NCBI GenBank assembly: GCA_963969495.1
Contig: OZ018328.1
Location: 3,029,886 to 3,093,885, forward strand
DNA: 64,000 bases
Source of the DNA: Ceratothoa steindachneri
Taxonomy: Eukaryota; Arthropoda; Malacostraca; Isopoda; Cymothoidae
Reading direction: 5' to 3'
Below are positions 47,290 to 59,082 of the stretch, piece after piece. The position numbers were made by a program, and so were the translations under genes. Within the stretch, counting starts at the first letter, position 1; each line of letters starts with the position of its first letter. A model generated the notes under the pieces. The model was not told the DNA's origin, did not search any database, and saw only the letters and a program-made list of their open reading frames with translations.

Positions 47290-49056
47290 CTGAAAAAAGA
47301 ACATTAATATATTGTATATTTAACTAAGCTTATATAATTAAACTTAAAACAATTTCATTTATAAGTGAAAATATTAAAATAGCGATTGCTATTAGCGCGC
47401 TACTTTATGCTTACCTGGATGCCCACCTCTGTGATGGGAGAACCCTCCTTGGGCTGGTTGATCAGGATGTTGTTGATGGCATCCAGCTGGTCACCAACAC
47501 TCAGGACCTCCAGCAGGACCACGACATAATCATAGAGGGAGTTCCATCTGTAGAAATAAAAATTTTATTTAAATAAACTATCAGAAACTTACAAAATCCA
47601 ATTTTATATAATCGCCAACAATTTCTTATGCCCAATTTAAATTTTATAATAGTGCCTAGTCGCCACTGGAGTCTTCAGTTTTCTTTTGACGGCCTCCTTG
47701 ATCTGGTTGGCCACCACTGGGGACCTGCTCTGGAGGTTCTACAGGGCCTGGGTCTTGGTTGTGGTCCTCCTCCACTCTTACTCCACCTTTCTCCAGCCCT
47801 AGACATCCCTAACACCTATTGTCACCAACATATTGAGTGTGTGGTCGCTGAAACAATAAGATATTTAAATATTCAATAAATTCAAAGATTAGTTAAATGA
47901 CTTCAATTTTATTTCTTACTATATTAGCACTAGATGCCGCTATTGTTCGTACCTGCAGCGGAAGTGAGGCGGCAGACTTGGGTTGTCTCTCTCAGCCCTC
48001 AGGCGCACTTGGAGATCCACAATCTGCAGGCCAGGGTCCTCAGGGTCCACAGGAAGGTCCTCCTGGTCCTGGTTGGCCTCGCTAAAGGCGTTGAAGGCGG
48101 CCACATAGTTGACACCATTGTCCGTGGTGGTAAGCGCCATGGATGCTAAAGTCGTGTTGAATCTCTCTAATGAGTTTCCCCAGGAGTTGGTGCGTCTGCA
48201 TTTCCTGAACACAATAATTATTGATTAAGTTTATAAATTAAATTTATACCGCATAGGTAATTATAGCTTTTAGCGCCTAAGGTAAAGGATGACAAAATTT
48301 AACTTATTAATTTTCTTACCTCGCCTCCTTCCACGCCAGAGTTGCATGGCGCCTCTTGAGGGTGTCCCTGTCAATCCAGTGGACTGCCATCCCCAAGAAG
48401 GCCCTGTTGTGGGCGGTCCAGCTGTCGGCAGTAGTAACCACCCACTTCTGGTGAAAGAGCAGGTTTACCACCTGAGTACTCCCCCTTTCCATCAACTTGT
48501 CAATGTCCCTGCTCACAGTCCTCCTGGAGATGGGCTGGAACTTAGGCTTGAGGAGGTAGAACATCCTCTTGGTGTTGAGATGGTCAGCTACAGCCAGTGG
48601 CGTCATTGTCTCAAGGAACCACCGAAAGATGAAATATGTAAATTAATATATTTTAAATTTGTAATAATTTTTTTTTAAAAACCTCAAGACGCTAAGACGC
48701 TATTTTACTAGTTAAAAAAAATTAAAATAGATTCTATTATTTCTCTGAATTCTTTTCACCTGGTATAAAACTGCCTGACCCTCTCCTGGTTGAACTTAGC
48801 CCTGAAGCTCTCCTACAAGCACATCTGGCGCTTTTTGCGTGCCTCACTCTCCCTTGACTGGGAGCAGCCGCGCTTGTTGAGCACTTCAATGGCAGCAGAG
48901 AGCTGAGGGAGCTGATCCTTGTGCATCTGATATAAAAATATTAACTTTTAAGTTTGTCAATAATTTTTTTAATTTTCTTTGCTAAAACTTATATAAAGTA
49001 GCAGGACTAACGGCGCCAGTTATTTATTGTAAACTTAGCTAATTATTTAAACTTAC

Positions 49057-49222
49057 ATTCTTGTAATGCTGCTTGAAGTGGTTCCTGGTGTGGGTGCTGT
49101 CGGTTAACCCCTTGCCTTTGCAGCCAGGATGTTGGCACTTAACAAGGCCATTGTGGATCTTCCTGAGAGACCTCCCATCCACCTTCTCATGAGTCCTCAC
49201 AAATTTGTCAAAGACATAGAAA
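49057..49222 (-). pseudogene. hAT exon 2: BED zinc finger
   Basis: The exon is bounded by TTTCTTTCAG before 49222 and GTAAGT after 49057. It encodes FYVFDKFVRTHEKVDGRSL, then VKCQHPGCKGKGLTDSTHTR and NHFKQHYKN. The two cysteines and two histidines fit a BED finger, the DNA-binding domain of hAT transposases. The exon has no stop codon. It joins exon 1 in phase 2 and exon 3 in phase 0. Confidence 0.8.
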
Positions 49223-50699
49223 CTGAAAGAAAATTGGTTGAATTTAAATATTTAAATTTAATATTTATAAATCTGTAAATCATGAAAAGAAGTGAATTTA
49301 CTAAATTTCAACATTTAATTTTGCTACTTTACTATAACGGCGCGGCGATTTTCTTACTTCTCAAGAGTATCAAAGCAGCTTTTCAGCTCCTTGACGGCTT
49401 CCTCGTTGCCCTCCTGGCGCTGGTCGCCAGCCTTTCCTGTCAGAGTCTCGGGTACAATAAAAGGCTCGGGTACAAAAAAGGGCATGTGGCTATCCCTGTC
49501 ACTGCTCTCACTTAGCCTAAGAATGCTGCTCCTGGAGCTACTACTGGCTGCACTGTCGCCAGAAACACTCCTGCTCCTATCCCCGCTCCTTGTCACAAAC
49601 GTATCCATGTTTATGTCTCATTTTTTCCAATCTGTAAAAGAACAAAAACTTTACAATAATTTTCAGTAACTAATAATAAATTAAGCTACAATAAAAGCCA
49701 CCAGAAGAAAGTTAGTGGTAAACACCCATGCTACAACCCCTCGCAGGGTGGCGTCGGAAAAGAAAGAAATGATGAAATAAGAGATTCAGGTCGGTGAAGG
49801 ACATCACTCTTAACCTTTACCGGTTTAAATTCCGAAAAAATCGAGATTTCCTAAGCTCAGAGGGTGGCCTATTGGATTTAAAGAAAGATAAAACCATATG
49901 AGTTTAATAGGCTATATCAATATGATCTTTAAATTTAGAACCAAGGCCTAGTCTACGTCTGATGGTTCAATTTTTACTTATATTGTTTAATTTTAGGCAG
50001 GTTAAAGGTAGAATGCTGTTAGATTGTAATTACTTCTTACACTTTACAGTAGTTTTTTCGTCTTAGCCACAAGAAAAGTAGAAGCACATATTAAAATACG
50101 AGAAATTGAGATTATTTCCCACGATGAACACCACAGGGCATAACACGTTCTCGAACTTTTTTGGTTCACGCCTGAAAAGTGTATGTAATTTTACTAATTA
50201 ATAATAAAATTCAGAGTGACAAACTTTTTTTGGTACGTTTAGGTAGTTTCATGCAACGTCAGTCTCTTATAATGTAAATAATTTAATTTATCGTAAAAAG
50301 AAAGTTAAAAATCAGCTAAAAATAAAGTTAGCTTTACCAACTCAAATTTGACATTTTTAGTCAAATCGAGCTTTAAAACTGATTTAAAACAGCCGCGGAA
50401 ATTTCTTTCAAAAAAAGTCGTCTTTGTTCCTGTTCAAAGTCGTGGAAAATTGGCGGTGCGACTTTGCTTAGTCAGACTTTTTCAAAACGTTTGTGACTTC
50501 GAAATTCGTAGTGCGGCAAAGTCGCAACGTTGCAGCAACGCCCAGCTCTGATAAATAACACTAACAAACTTAAGGCAGATATAAGAGAACATTACACCAA
50601 TCAGACTCACACTATGAACCAATCATTAAAAATACTAACCTTTTTTTAAGAGAAAGCCCGAACGCTTTGGATCAAGACCCTTATTATACCTAAGCTTTA

Positions 50700-52130
50700 C
50701 CATAGTTAGATAAATTACCTGTTGGAATAATAGGTGGAAGAGATCCTCACTTAGATTAATTATTAGAATTTTAATAAACAGTTTAGAGTTGGAACTAATT
50801 TTAAATACAGATGCCCATGCGACTTTGATGAAGCGGGAATCACATAGGAGATTAATTCACAAATTAAAAATGCATGGGATATGTGGTAAAGTTTTGAAAT
50901 GGATAACTGAGTGGCTGAAAGACAGGAAACAGAGCGTTGTGCTGAATGAGATGAGGTCACAGTGGAGGAACGTTATCAGTGGCGTACCTCAGGGATCCGT
51001 TCTAGGCCCTTTATTATTCATAGTTTATATTAATGATCTTGGGGAGGCTGTAAATAGCAAAGTGTCACTTTTGCTGATGACACTAATTTGGCAGCTGCAG
51101 TCAAAGAAGTTGAGGGTAGCTTTAAAGTGCAGAGTGACCTAAATAAATTATTAACCTGGGTTCAGAAGTGGCAAATGACTTTTAACCTTAAAAAATACAA
51201 AGTTCTTAACATGGGAAGGGATAATAAGGAATTTAGCTATGAAATGGATGGACATTGGGTGAATTCAGTTGAGGATGAGAAGGACTTAGGCGTAGTAGTA
51301 GATAGGTCACTGAAGTTTTCAAAGCAGTGTATTGAGGCAAAAAATAGAGCAAATAGGGTGCTAGGATACATTAACAGGAATGTTAGCTACAGGAGTAAAG
51401 AGGTTATCCTTAAACTCTACAATTCGTATGTTAGGCCACATTTAAAGTACTGTATATACGCATGGTCACCACATTTTAGACATGACATTAACCTGTTAGA
51501 GTTAGTACAAAGGAGGGCAACAAAAATAATACCTTCCTTGAAGCACTTTGAATACGAAGATAGACTGAGGGTACTAAATATGTTCTCATTTGTGAGGGGA
51601 GATATGATTGAGCTTTTTAAAATCTGTTCTCGGATGGATAAGTTGGATTTTTAGCAAGTTATTTGAGTTGGCAGGTAGTAATAGGACTAGGGGTCAGCAC
51701 TTAAAATTAAAAAAACCAGAGGTGCAGATTGGATGTTAGAAAATATTTTTTCACCAATAGAGTGGTGGATTATTGGAATAGTTTGCCATCTGAGACGGTA
51801 GACAGCCCAAACTTGAATGTATTCAAACGCAGATTAGATGATTATATGGGGAAGGAGGGTTAACTTCGGGAGGTATTCTGGAATCATTCTGTGGTTGCAT
51901 TTTTTTAATTATTTTATATAATGATTGATTTGGATTTTGACGAGTCTTGGTGATGATGCCTTTTGTTTTTGACACATTCCTGTCTATGGTTCGAAGTGTA
52001 TATTGTAGATGCATGATCAGACACAATCCTATGGATGCATTTTGTGGGTGGGTTTTGACAGATGCTGATGACCTTTGATAGGCCCTTGTGACTTTTGTCA
52101 TCCGTGAAATTATGTTATGTTATGCCAAAA
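50700..52130 (+). mobile_element. CR1/L2-like LINE fragment with RT
   Basis: The frame at 50789-51142 has RLIHKLKMHGICGKVLKWI, then SGVPQGSVLGPLLFIVYIND. A frameshift near 51070 puts the FADDTNLAAAV box in the frame of 51088-51654. That frame continues WVQKWQMTFNLKKYKVLNMG, EKDLGVVVDRSLKFSKQC, YNSYVRPHLKYCIYAWSP and LELVQRRATKII. Past a stop at 51652 the text goes on in other frames. The 3' end is a TTATG repeat (52110-52125). It is related to the copy at 38.7 kb but clearly diverged. Confidence 0.87.
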
Positions 52131-53251
52131 CGCAGCTCTAAGACGATATTTTACTTGTTAACCATTTCTTTGTAAAGAATGAATGGGAAATTTGTCCCGC
52201 TCGAACCCAAATTTGGCGTCACCACCAAGTACCTCCCTTCAATGGCCAAGTAAAGTATATCCCCAATTCGCGCACTCAGTCAGCCTCAGAATATCTTGAT
52301 TCTAACAATTATGAATTTATCCACAATTTCCGCTTTCAGAATATAAAATTAATGTTTGTATGGACACTTTTTAAGCTTAATATAATAATACTAATGGTTA
52401 TACACTCACCAGCTAAACTGGGCACCAAACATTGAAAAGAAAACCTATGTGATATAAAGGAGACAATTCAGCGCCGAGTCACCTACCATATAACTACATC
52501 AGTGATCTTTTCCCAATGAGCAAAATGTGGAAGAGTCAATATTCACAACCCCGAGAAGGTCTTAGTTATGAAAGGGGCACCAGTTGGGGCAGGGGGCCCT
52601 ACTCTCCTTGTGAGTCTTCGGAGGACAGAGCCACCTGAGGGTAAGCTTGCACTGTAGCGGATAAATGTTCTCTCAAGGCAGGGGGGCTGCATGTGTCACC
52701 CCCCCCCCCAAGCCATCACAGATCCCATTTGAGGTACCTTCATCCCCAATTAAGTATATGGCGGGCGAACCGACCTGCATCGGGGAAGAGAGGAGGGGAG
52801 GGGGGGTGGGGGGGAAAGGCACACCAGCCCCCCTAAAGGTAACAATGCATGCTTACAGGACCGCTATCCCTTGCACCTCTAAGGAGGTTGGCCATATCGA
52901 GCAGCTCCCCTGTGATAGAAATGGAGGGACTTTCGCTGATGAAGAAAGGGAGTGGCCCAAGAGCAACTCCAAAGAGGGGGTAAGGGAGATACCCCCGAAC
53001 CCTTCATAGAAGGAGAGGGTGAAGCGCCCTCTCGCTAGAAGTTTGGAGGGCCCCCTGAAAAAAGTATAGGGGTGGGGCGGGCACGTGTTTTTTTTTAGGT
53101 GAATCTACCCGAAGGCGGCTCTAAAGATAGCCAAGGGGAAGCCCCTTTAGGACATGGAGGTGGTGATAGGGGAGCCACCCGGTGTATTTTGGTTTACCTC
53201 ATTGCCCCCAACACCTAGGGAGGACGAGGCCCCGCCTGGAGGCGGATCTCC
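52131..53251. other. Unassigned stretch before an RNase H LINE
   Basis: Mostly unrecognised. A 114-codon frame at 52665-53009 crosses C and G tracts. It might be ORF1 or 5' sequence of the LINE that follows, but I see no zinc knuckle or endonuclease motif. Confidence 0.35.
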
Positions 53252-55120
53252 ATGCGCTTTCGGTCACCCGATATTTCCTTCCCGTGTAACTATGTTAAGG
53301 GTTTAGAAAGAAGGAAAGTAGGTACTATGTCCTTCCAAGGCATTCGGGGGTTAAAGAAGTCCGGATGTGATCATTTACGCATACCTGTCCCACAGGTTCG
53401 AGGTGAGATGACCCTTGAAAGCCAACTAGCTGAGCTAGTTCCTAGAGAAAATGGTGATGGTGTGCCTGAACTGTTCTTGGAAACCAATCACTTACCGTTT
53501 CCACTTCAGTGCAGTTTTCGCAAGGGTCATAGTACCTTTGACCTTCTAGTACGTTCCGAGGGATCAGTCAGGAAAGCTTTCTCATTAAAGCACTGAATTT
53601 TGGCCATATTTTTCGACCAAGAAAGCCTACGATACAACATGGAGATAAGACGTCTTAAAGCAGGTATACGTTTGAGGTATGAGAGGTCTTTTATCGTCTT
53701 TTATTCAAAGTTTCTTAGCATCTCGACCCTTTATGGTGCGTGTTGGAGACACCTTCTCTGACCTGCAACCCCAAGAGGAGGGAGTTCCTCAGGGAAGCGG
53801 TTTACGTTTTTTTTTATTAATTGCGATCAATGATATCATCTCTTCTCTCCCAGTGTGTGTATCTGCGACCCTGTTCTTCGATGACTTGGCACTCTACTCT
53901 TCCTGTCTCCGACTTCCCCCAGTAGCTGGCATTCGATGCAGTTTCAAAACGCGCAAAGATTGGAGGATTCCGCTTTTCTACGAGCAAAACGAAGGCTATG
54001 TATTTCCACCGGGGCAGAGGAGTTCTTGTTCCGCCAATTATATCCCTACAAGGTATATAGATCAAGTACGTTCCTATACGTAACTCTGATCTCAAGCTAT
54101 CCTGGTTACCACACCTACGCAGTTTTTCTTTCCAGTGGAGCCTTCCGCACCTCTCCCATGAAGTCTTTACTGTACGAGTTGGGCGCTCCTCTTGGCCTAT
54201 CATCGTCTCCAGCTCTGTATGCGTAACCCGTCTTGTACGGCAGACCCCTACTTGGCGTGGTCCACCTCACACCAGCATGTGGAGCTTGGAAAAGTCCTCA
54301 GTGGACACTCTCCCTCAAATGCCTGCGGCTTCGCATACACAACATTGCCCCATATACACAGATGGTTATTCAGTTTTTAACTGGGTCTTTGCCGTTGGTG
54401 GCTTCTATTTTTACCGCTGAACTTTCCACGGCCATTCTTTTAGTTTGTTTTGAAACTGATCTAAATTTGGTCTTTTAAAGGTTTCGTTACTTTCTCCGAC
54501 TCTTGGGAGTGTTTTACAAGCGATTCGCTCTTTTAGTGCTTCCAGTCCCTTAGCCACAGAAATCTGCGCCTGCCTGGGCCGGAATGCGGCCCGTTATCGA
54601 GTTCAATTTTGTTCGGGCAATGAGAAGACTGATCAGTTGGCCCGTTCAGCCTATTCCGGGTCCCCGGATAACGTTGCACGGCCTTTTCGAGATTTCTTTC
54701 CCTCGGTAAGTGATTATATCTTTCAGTTGTGGCGGGACTAATGGGATGGATGTTCATCATTTAAATTATATAAAGTTAAAAAGTCTGTTCGTTCTTGGAC
54801 TTCGAGTCTTTAGAGACTACAGTCCTTTGCCACGGTCGCATCGAACACACGAGACTTACCCACGGCCATCTTGTTTCGGTTGGTACTCGAATCGGCCGCT
54901 TTTGTAGCGGGGACCAATCGGTCACCTATCTTCTACTGGAATGCCCTCAATTCGCCATCTCCGGTCGAACATTTCAAGTAGCTCTCGCCTTTCGTGGAAG
55001 GGGAAATCTTTTTAAACCTTATTTTCCCACTGCAACAAAGACATCCATTGTCAGCCATCACTTATACCAGCTGATCAATTCCATACATAGCAAAGGAAGA
55101 ATCTTCCCTCTTTGAGTATT
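53252..55120 (+). mobile_element. LINE with RNase H domain, heavily decayed
   Basis: Plus-strand fragments in sense order are QCSFRKGHSTFDLL and IFFDQESLRYN (first RT Asp, near 53610). FIQSFLASRPFMVRVGDTFS, EEGVPQGSGLRFFLLIAIND and ATLFFDDLALYSS (Asp-Asp box near 53880) follow. A region equivalent to the RNase H part comes next (ASIFTAELSTAILL at 54403-54445). At the end stands HTRLTHGHLVSVGTR with FCSGDQSVTYLLLECPQF, the C-terminal Cys/His segment. Many stops and shifts occur. It is the same broad class as the element at 62.2-64 kb, but on the other strand. Confidence 0.8.
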
Positions 55121-56212
55121 ATGGTCACTCTCTTCAACATCAGATCAGACCACCACCAAAAACCCCAAATGAACAAAACAAGTTAAACTGTGACAACCCC
55201 TCATAACAGCATGTCCAAACATTGAACGCCATATCCTCGTGGGTTCGTCACGAGCCAAACAAACAAAACTTACCACCCCTCAAACTCACATAACCACCAC
55301 CGTGTTTGTCGGCGCGTCCATACGCCGTTCCTGACCACAAACTAAACCGACACCCTCCATGCCTAAACTGACCCACACATTCTATCAATTTTGCCCTGAT
55401 AATCAAAGGGCATCAGAGTATGCCTCACTTGTCCTGTAGATAGGGGAGAGTAGGAAAAGGGGCGAAGAAAAAATAATAGCGTAGATGAGTTGCGAACAGC
55501 TTCCCGCCCGCGTCGCTGAACCACTGTTAGCCAGCGGCGAATCCACTCGGCCATCCTGAGTCTCACTCCCCCCCCCCGCCCAACTCATTCAAACGAAGCT
55601 TTTAGGTCGTTCGCTTGCACTTCTCGTACGGTATAGTCCGATACCCGTTTAAGTGAAGCAATGCCCTCATTGCATGAATGAACAGTGGGCATTTTGTCCT
55701 ATAGTGTAGGGAGGGACAGCGTCGGCAAACCCTAGGCACGCGAGGCATCTATCTTTACCACGTGAACAAATCTATCCTCGCCTTTAAGCAAGGACGTGAT
55801 CACATTGAAATTATATATTTTCTAATGATAAAATGTAAGAAATTTCTTTTAATGCCTCTTTTGGGCATTATAGTCGCTTGGCTCTCAAGACCAGATATTC
55901 CTTCTTTTCTTTTAATGGAAATGGCACGAAAGACCAATAAGTTTGCCGACTCTTGGTGTAGGATGTGGCATCGATGAACCTGTCACTCATAACTACCCCA
56001 GCTGATATGCCGTCGAACGAAACTGCAGTTCGACCTTTAGGATCGAACCTGGAACCGTTGTTCTCTTCACCTAAGCTTACCCTGACTTGCCACCTCTACC
56101 ATTCACGAGAAGGAACAAACAAATATCAGTTTATTGAATTTAATCACCTAATTTAAATATCTGCAAGTACTTTTCAACATTAAATAAACTTAAAAAACAA
56201 TTATGGGCCAAT

Positions 56213-56216
<4 letters not shown>
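55121..56216. other. No gene recognised
   Basis: Unique-looking sequence with a C tract near 55569. A tRNA-like B-box (GGTTCGATCC on the minus strand, 56038-56055) stands alone without a clear A-box or cloverleaf. Confidence 0.4.

Positions 56217-56268
<52 letters not shown>
56217..56268. repeat. (TA)n microsatellite
   Basis: A TA tract of about 50 bp. Confidence 0.95.
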
Positions 56269-56272
<4 letters not shown>

Positions 56273-58467
56273 TATATCACATTGAATAGGTAGTCATAAT
56301 TACGACAATCCTCAGAAATTATATATAAAGATTACACATGAATGTTATTTTTATGTAAAAATTACCACCAGTCAATGGTTTTGTATAAATTCCATTTTAG
56401 AAGTGATGAAAAGTTTGCCAAATATATAAAAATATTTACTTTTGAGTTTCTAAAATCTTAGGAGTAGCAAAATTTAAAAAAAGGCTTCTTCGGATATTTC
56501 TTTTGTATTTTTTTTTGAAGCCACGGGAGCCATTTACTTCCCAGTTTGGTCAACATACTCTTATCTGCCCCCGCCTTTGCCGCTGCAAGTTCGTGGTCTC
56601 GAGAGAAAACCTGTGGTTTGGGCACCAAAAAGGTGTGGTCCAAGCACAGAAAATACATGGCCTAAACACGAGGCCTAATTGAAGATCGCGTAAACACGTG
56701 ATCTAATCGCGGATCAAAGTTGGGACGTGGAACCATGTTTTTTTTTTAACCAGGAACCAAATGACCTCTCGAGCGGACTTAGGCGTCAAAACACGATCGG
56801 AGAAAATCTGTGGATGTGGGGGAGGGAGAGCGGTGGAAGAAAGGGGACAGCAGCTACAAGGCACCCGCAGAGAGATGAAAGGGATCGAAGTGACTGGGGG
56901 TAGGGGACATGGAAAATGCCGCCCATCCACGACGCAATCTTCTCCTGTAAATCAGGGAGTCGTATCCGCGCGGAGAGTCTCTTTTTGGGGGGCGGGCGGT
57001 CAAGGGAGTCTGGACGGATAGAGTGGGTGATGGCGTAAACAAAAAAGAAAAAAAAGCCGTAAAGAGAATTCCCTAAGGTATTTTCAGACGGCGCGGGCAT
57101 CGCCATTGCCGTGTGAGACCTAACATTTTCTAAATAAAAAGTACAATTAATGCAAAGGGATGAACATAATCTGAACTAATCACAGATATTGGTTCACACA
57201 AAATTGCTAATGGCAAACGGCAATAAAAAGAGGAAAACATGAGACAAATAACACATGGAATGTTTTTCTATGCGTCTTTTTTTAAGTGTGTATTGAAAAG
57301 CGTCCATGGAACCGATTCAGTACGAACTGGACTTGAAAACCACTGGGTTTAACTAAAATACAAAAATAGCAGTCATCCATAACCACCATTAAAATAAAAA
57401 ACAACAAAGAGATAATTTCTTTTGTTCACTCCACTCGAAAAAACAAAGTCCTATTTTTCCAATCTTCTTTTAAGCCCGACGCAGAGCATCGGTTTTGCAT
57501 ACAAAAATGATTTATTGTCAATAGAAAACTTTTTCAATCGAACGTCTACAAAGGGTGGCTGCAAATGGCAGTAATCCATTAGGACAGTGTTCTGCGAATT
57601 GGACCTTTAGGAACAATATTTTTCGTTCTTGCCTGTGGATTATGCTTAAATTTGATAAATGATTCCAAGAACTCGTATCCAATTCGAGATATAACTCGCC
57701 AGATTAGTAATCATTCCCAAGTAGAGAGCTAGCCGCGCTAGTTTTTCTACGCCTGGTAGAGACTTCTATCAACATACAGTGGTAATAAAATTACAATGGA
57801 TGTAGTATAAGATGACGCAAACTGCACTTTCGTAACCCCAAATTTGTTCAACCTTACAATATCACCATTTCCCCCAAACCAAATATTAGGATTAGCGAAA
57901 GTTCCACCTTAATGTTAGTAATGTTCGGTTGAAGAAATCTGGGGCGAGGGAATGATACAGTGGTAGCAGTACCTCAACTGTGTAATTTCAGTACTCATGG
58001 GTTCAGTGGCTTCGTGATATACATTCTCTTGCGTAAACATGCCCACGTGTCTACCATTACACGAGAAACTTGGCATGGGAGAAGCAAGGAGAGGTGAGCG
58101 AAATAAAGCGAGGGTGGAGTATGAGAAGATGTGCGATATGTTATTCCATCATAGTCTGTAAATGCTACACCCCGAGAAAATTGGAGGTGAATTGTTGAGA
58201 TGAGCGATATTCCAGCTTAAGCACTAAGACCACTTGTAATGACAAAACGGTTGTTAGGGTGTTTCGCATTCGTGCACACCCAATACAGGATTGTATACAA
58301 AATTGTGTCGCATAAATAACATTAATTCACGGAAAAAAAACCTCGTACATATCCATATAAGACTATGGCATAAGATAAAAAGAGAACCACCACTACTACA
58401 GTGTAACGTCATCTTGACCCACCCGCGGGCATTCAAACACCCAACACCACCTCCAAGGGTCCCACCA
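56269..58467. other. No coding region recognised; includes kelch gene 3' flank
   Basis: The part nearest 58467 should be the 3' untranslated region of the minus-strand kelch gene. No other gene is evident. Overlapping frames on both strands at 56700-57110 are not supported by any domain. Confidence 0.45.
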
Positions 58468-58727
58468 TTAAATCCGGGGTTGGATAAGCGATTCGTAAAA
58501 TATAGCGTCTTTAAGTTGAAGTTTCTTGGCGCTCAAATCTTCCTCGATGATGAGCCGGGACTCGAGTTCCACCTTGAGGTTGTCGGAGCCCGAGCGGGCT
58601 TCGTCGCTCTCAACGATGTGGCCGTTAGTGGGGGCTCCCTTCCCTAGGGCTTCGGGTTTCGGGGTGAAATTGGTCCACTCTTGGGTCTGGGGGTCCAGGA
58701 ACTCGATGCTATTCAGGAAGTTCTTAC
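58468..58727 (-). CDS. IVNS1ABP: Kelch gene, last coding exon
   Basis: The acceptor CCCACCCGCAG precedes 58727. Joined to the previous exon in phase 1, it reads GKNFLNSIEFLDPQTQEWTN, completing the last kelch blade, then a linker (FTPKPEALGKGAPTNGHIVE) and a tail with an acidic, coiled-coil-like KVELESRLIIEEDLSAKKLQ segment. The stop TAA is at 58470-58468. In vertebrate homologues the protein ends soon after the last blade, as I recall, so this roughly 60-residue tail is longer. It could be real or a result of using the wrong final splice site. Confidence 0.75.
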
Positions 58728-58911
58728 CTGCGGGTGGGGGAGACGTTGGTACTAAGACCCCATTTCCTTAGGAGGGCCATAAGGAAGGGGAGATAAACAG
58801 GTGGGGAATCGTATTGATAATAATAATTGCAGGTGCTTGCGTTATGTAAGACGAAAAAGAAAGGGGCTGAATCATTCTTATTAATACGTTCCTCCCGAGT
58901 GAGGGACTCAC
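58728..58911 (-). other. Kelch gene intron, 184 bp
   Basis: A GT-AG intron (GTGAGT ... CCCGCAG) in phase 1 between the two last coding exons. It holds a stop codon in frame, so retention would truncate the last blade. Confidence 0.7.
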
Positions 58912-59082
58912 CTGAGAATCCTCCGACGGCGTAGAGTCGTCCTTTATGGACCGCCACCCCGACATTGGTCCGACAGGCGGTCATCGAGGGGCCGGCGACC
59001 CACGCGTTTGCATCCGGCTCGTAGATCTCGGTCGTACACAGGGACTGGGTCCCATCCGAGCCCCCTACCACGTACAGCTTGT
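58912..59082 (-). CDS. IVNS1ABP: Kelch gene, penultimate exon
   Basis: A 171-bp exon bounded by CTTCCTTGTTACAG and GTGAGT, phase 1 on both sides. It encodes DKLYVVGGSDGTQSLCTTEI, then YEPDANAWVAGPSMTACRTN and VGVAVHKGRLYAVGGFS. That is one full kelch blade and the start of the next, with the Gly-Gly pairs and the spaced Tyr and Trp. Kelch blades form a beta-propeller for protein binding, often for cullin-3 substrates or actin. The sequence fits the C-terminal propeller of the influenza virus NS1A-binding protein homolog, a cellular protein. Confidence 0.85.

Larger units (their letters stand above)
46519..49608 (-). pseudogene. hAT transposase gene, eight exons, decayed
   Basis: Inferred exons are 49608-49358, 49222-49057, 48926-48760, 48622-48320, 48204-47953, 47847-47656, 47547-47415 and 47289-46519. 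Their phases join consistently. Most introns are GT-AG; the sixth starts with GC, and the acceptor of exon 4 is degraded. Exon 1 starts MDTFVTRSGDRSRS. Exon 2 has a BED-type zinc finger (CQHPGCKGKGL ... HTRNHFKQH). Exons 4 to 6 hold the RNase H-like core (WVVTTADSWT, RCSDHTLNMLV). Exon 8 ends with the dimerisation block. One stop in exon 3, three in exon 6 and a frameshift in exon 8 make it a pseudogene. Confidence 0.82.
46288..50550 (-). mobile_element. hAT transposon with an intron-containing transposase gene
   Basis: The ends CATAGCTGGGAG (46288) and, on the other strand, CAGAGCTGGGCG (from 50550) form short imperfect inverted repeats. GCGACTTTG-type subterminal repeats occur near both ends (about 46321 and 46335-46375; about 50457 and 50515). 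No convincing 8-bp target duplication is visible, so the exact boundaries are tentative. The transposase gene lies between, on the minus strand. Confidence 0.75.

Noticed and set aside
46280..50558. 8-bp target duplication around the hAT element
   Set aside because: The bases next to the two ends (GGTAATGC and ATAAATAA) do not match; the boundaries may be off or the site decayed.
56038..56055. B-box-like GGTTCGATCC suggesting a tRNA or SINE
   Set aside because: Only a weak A-box candidate lies upstream and no cloverleaf or 3' tail is visible.
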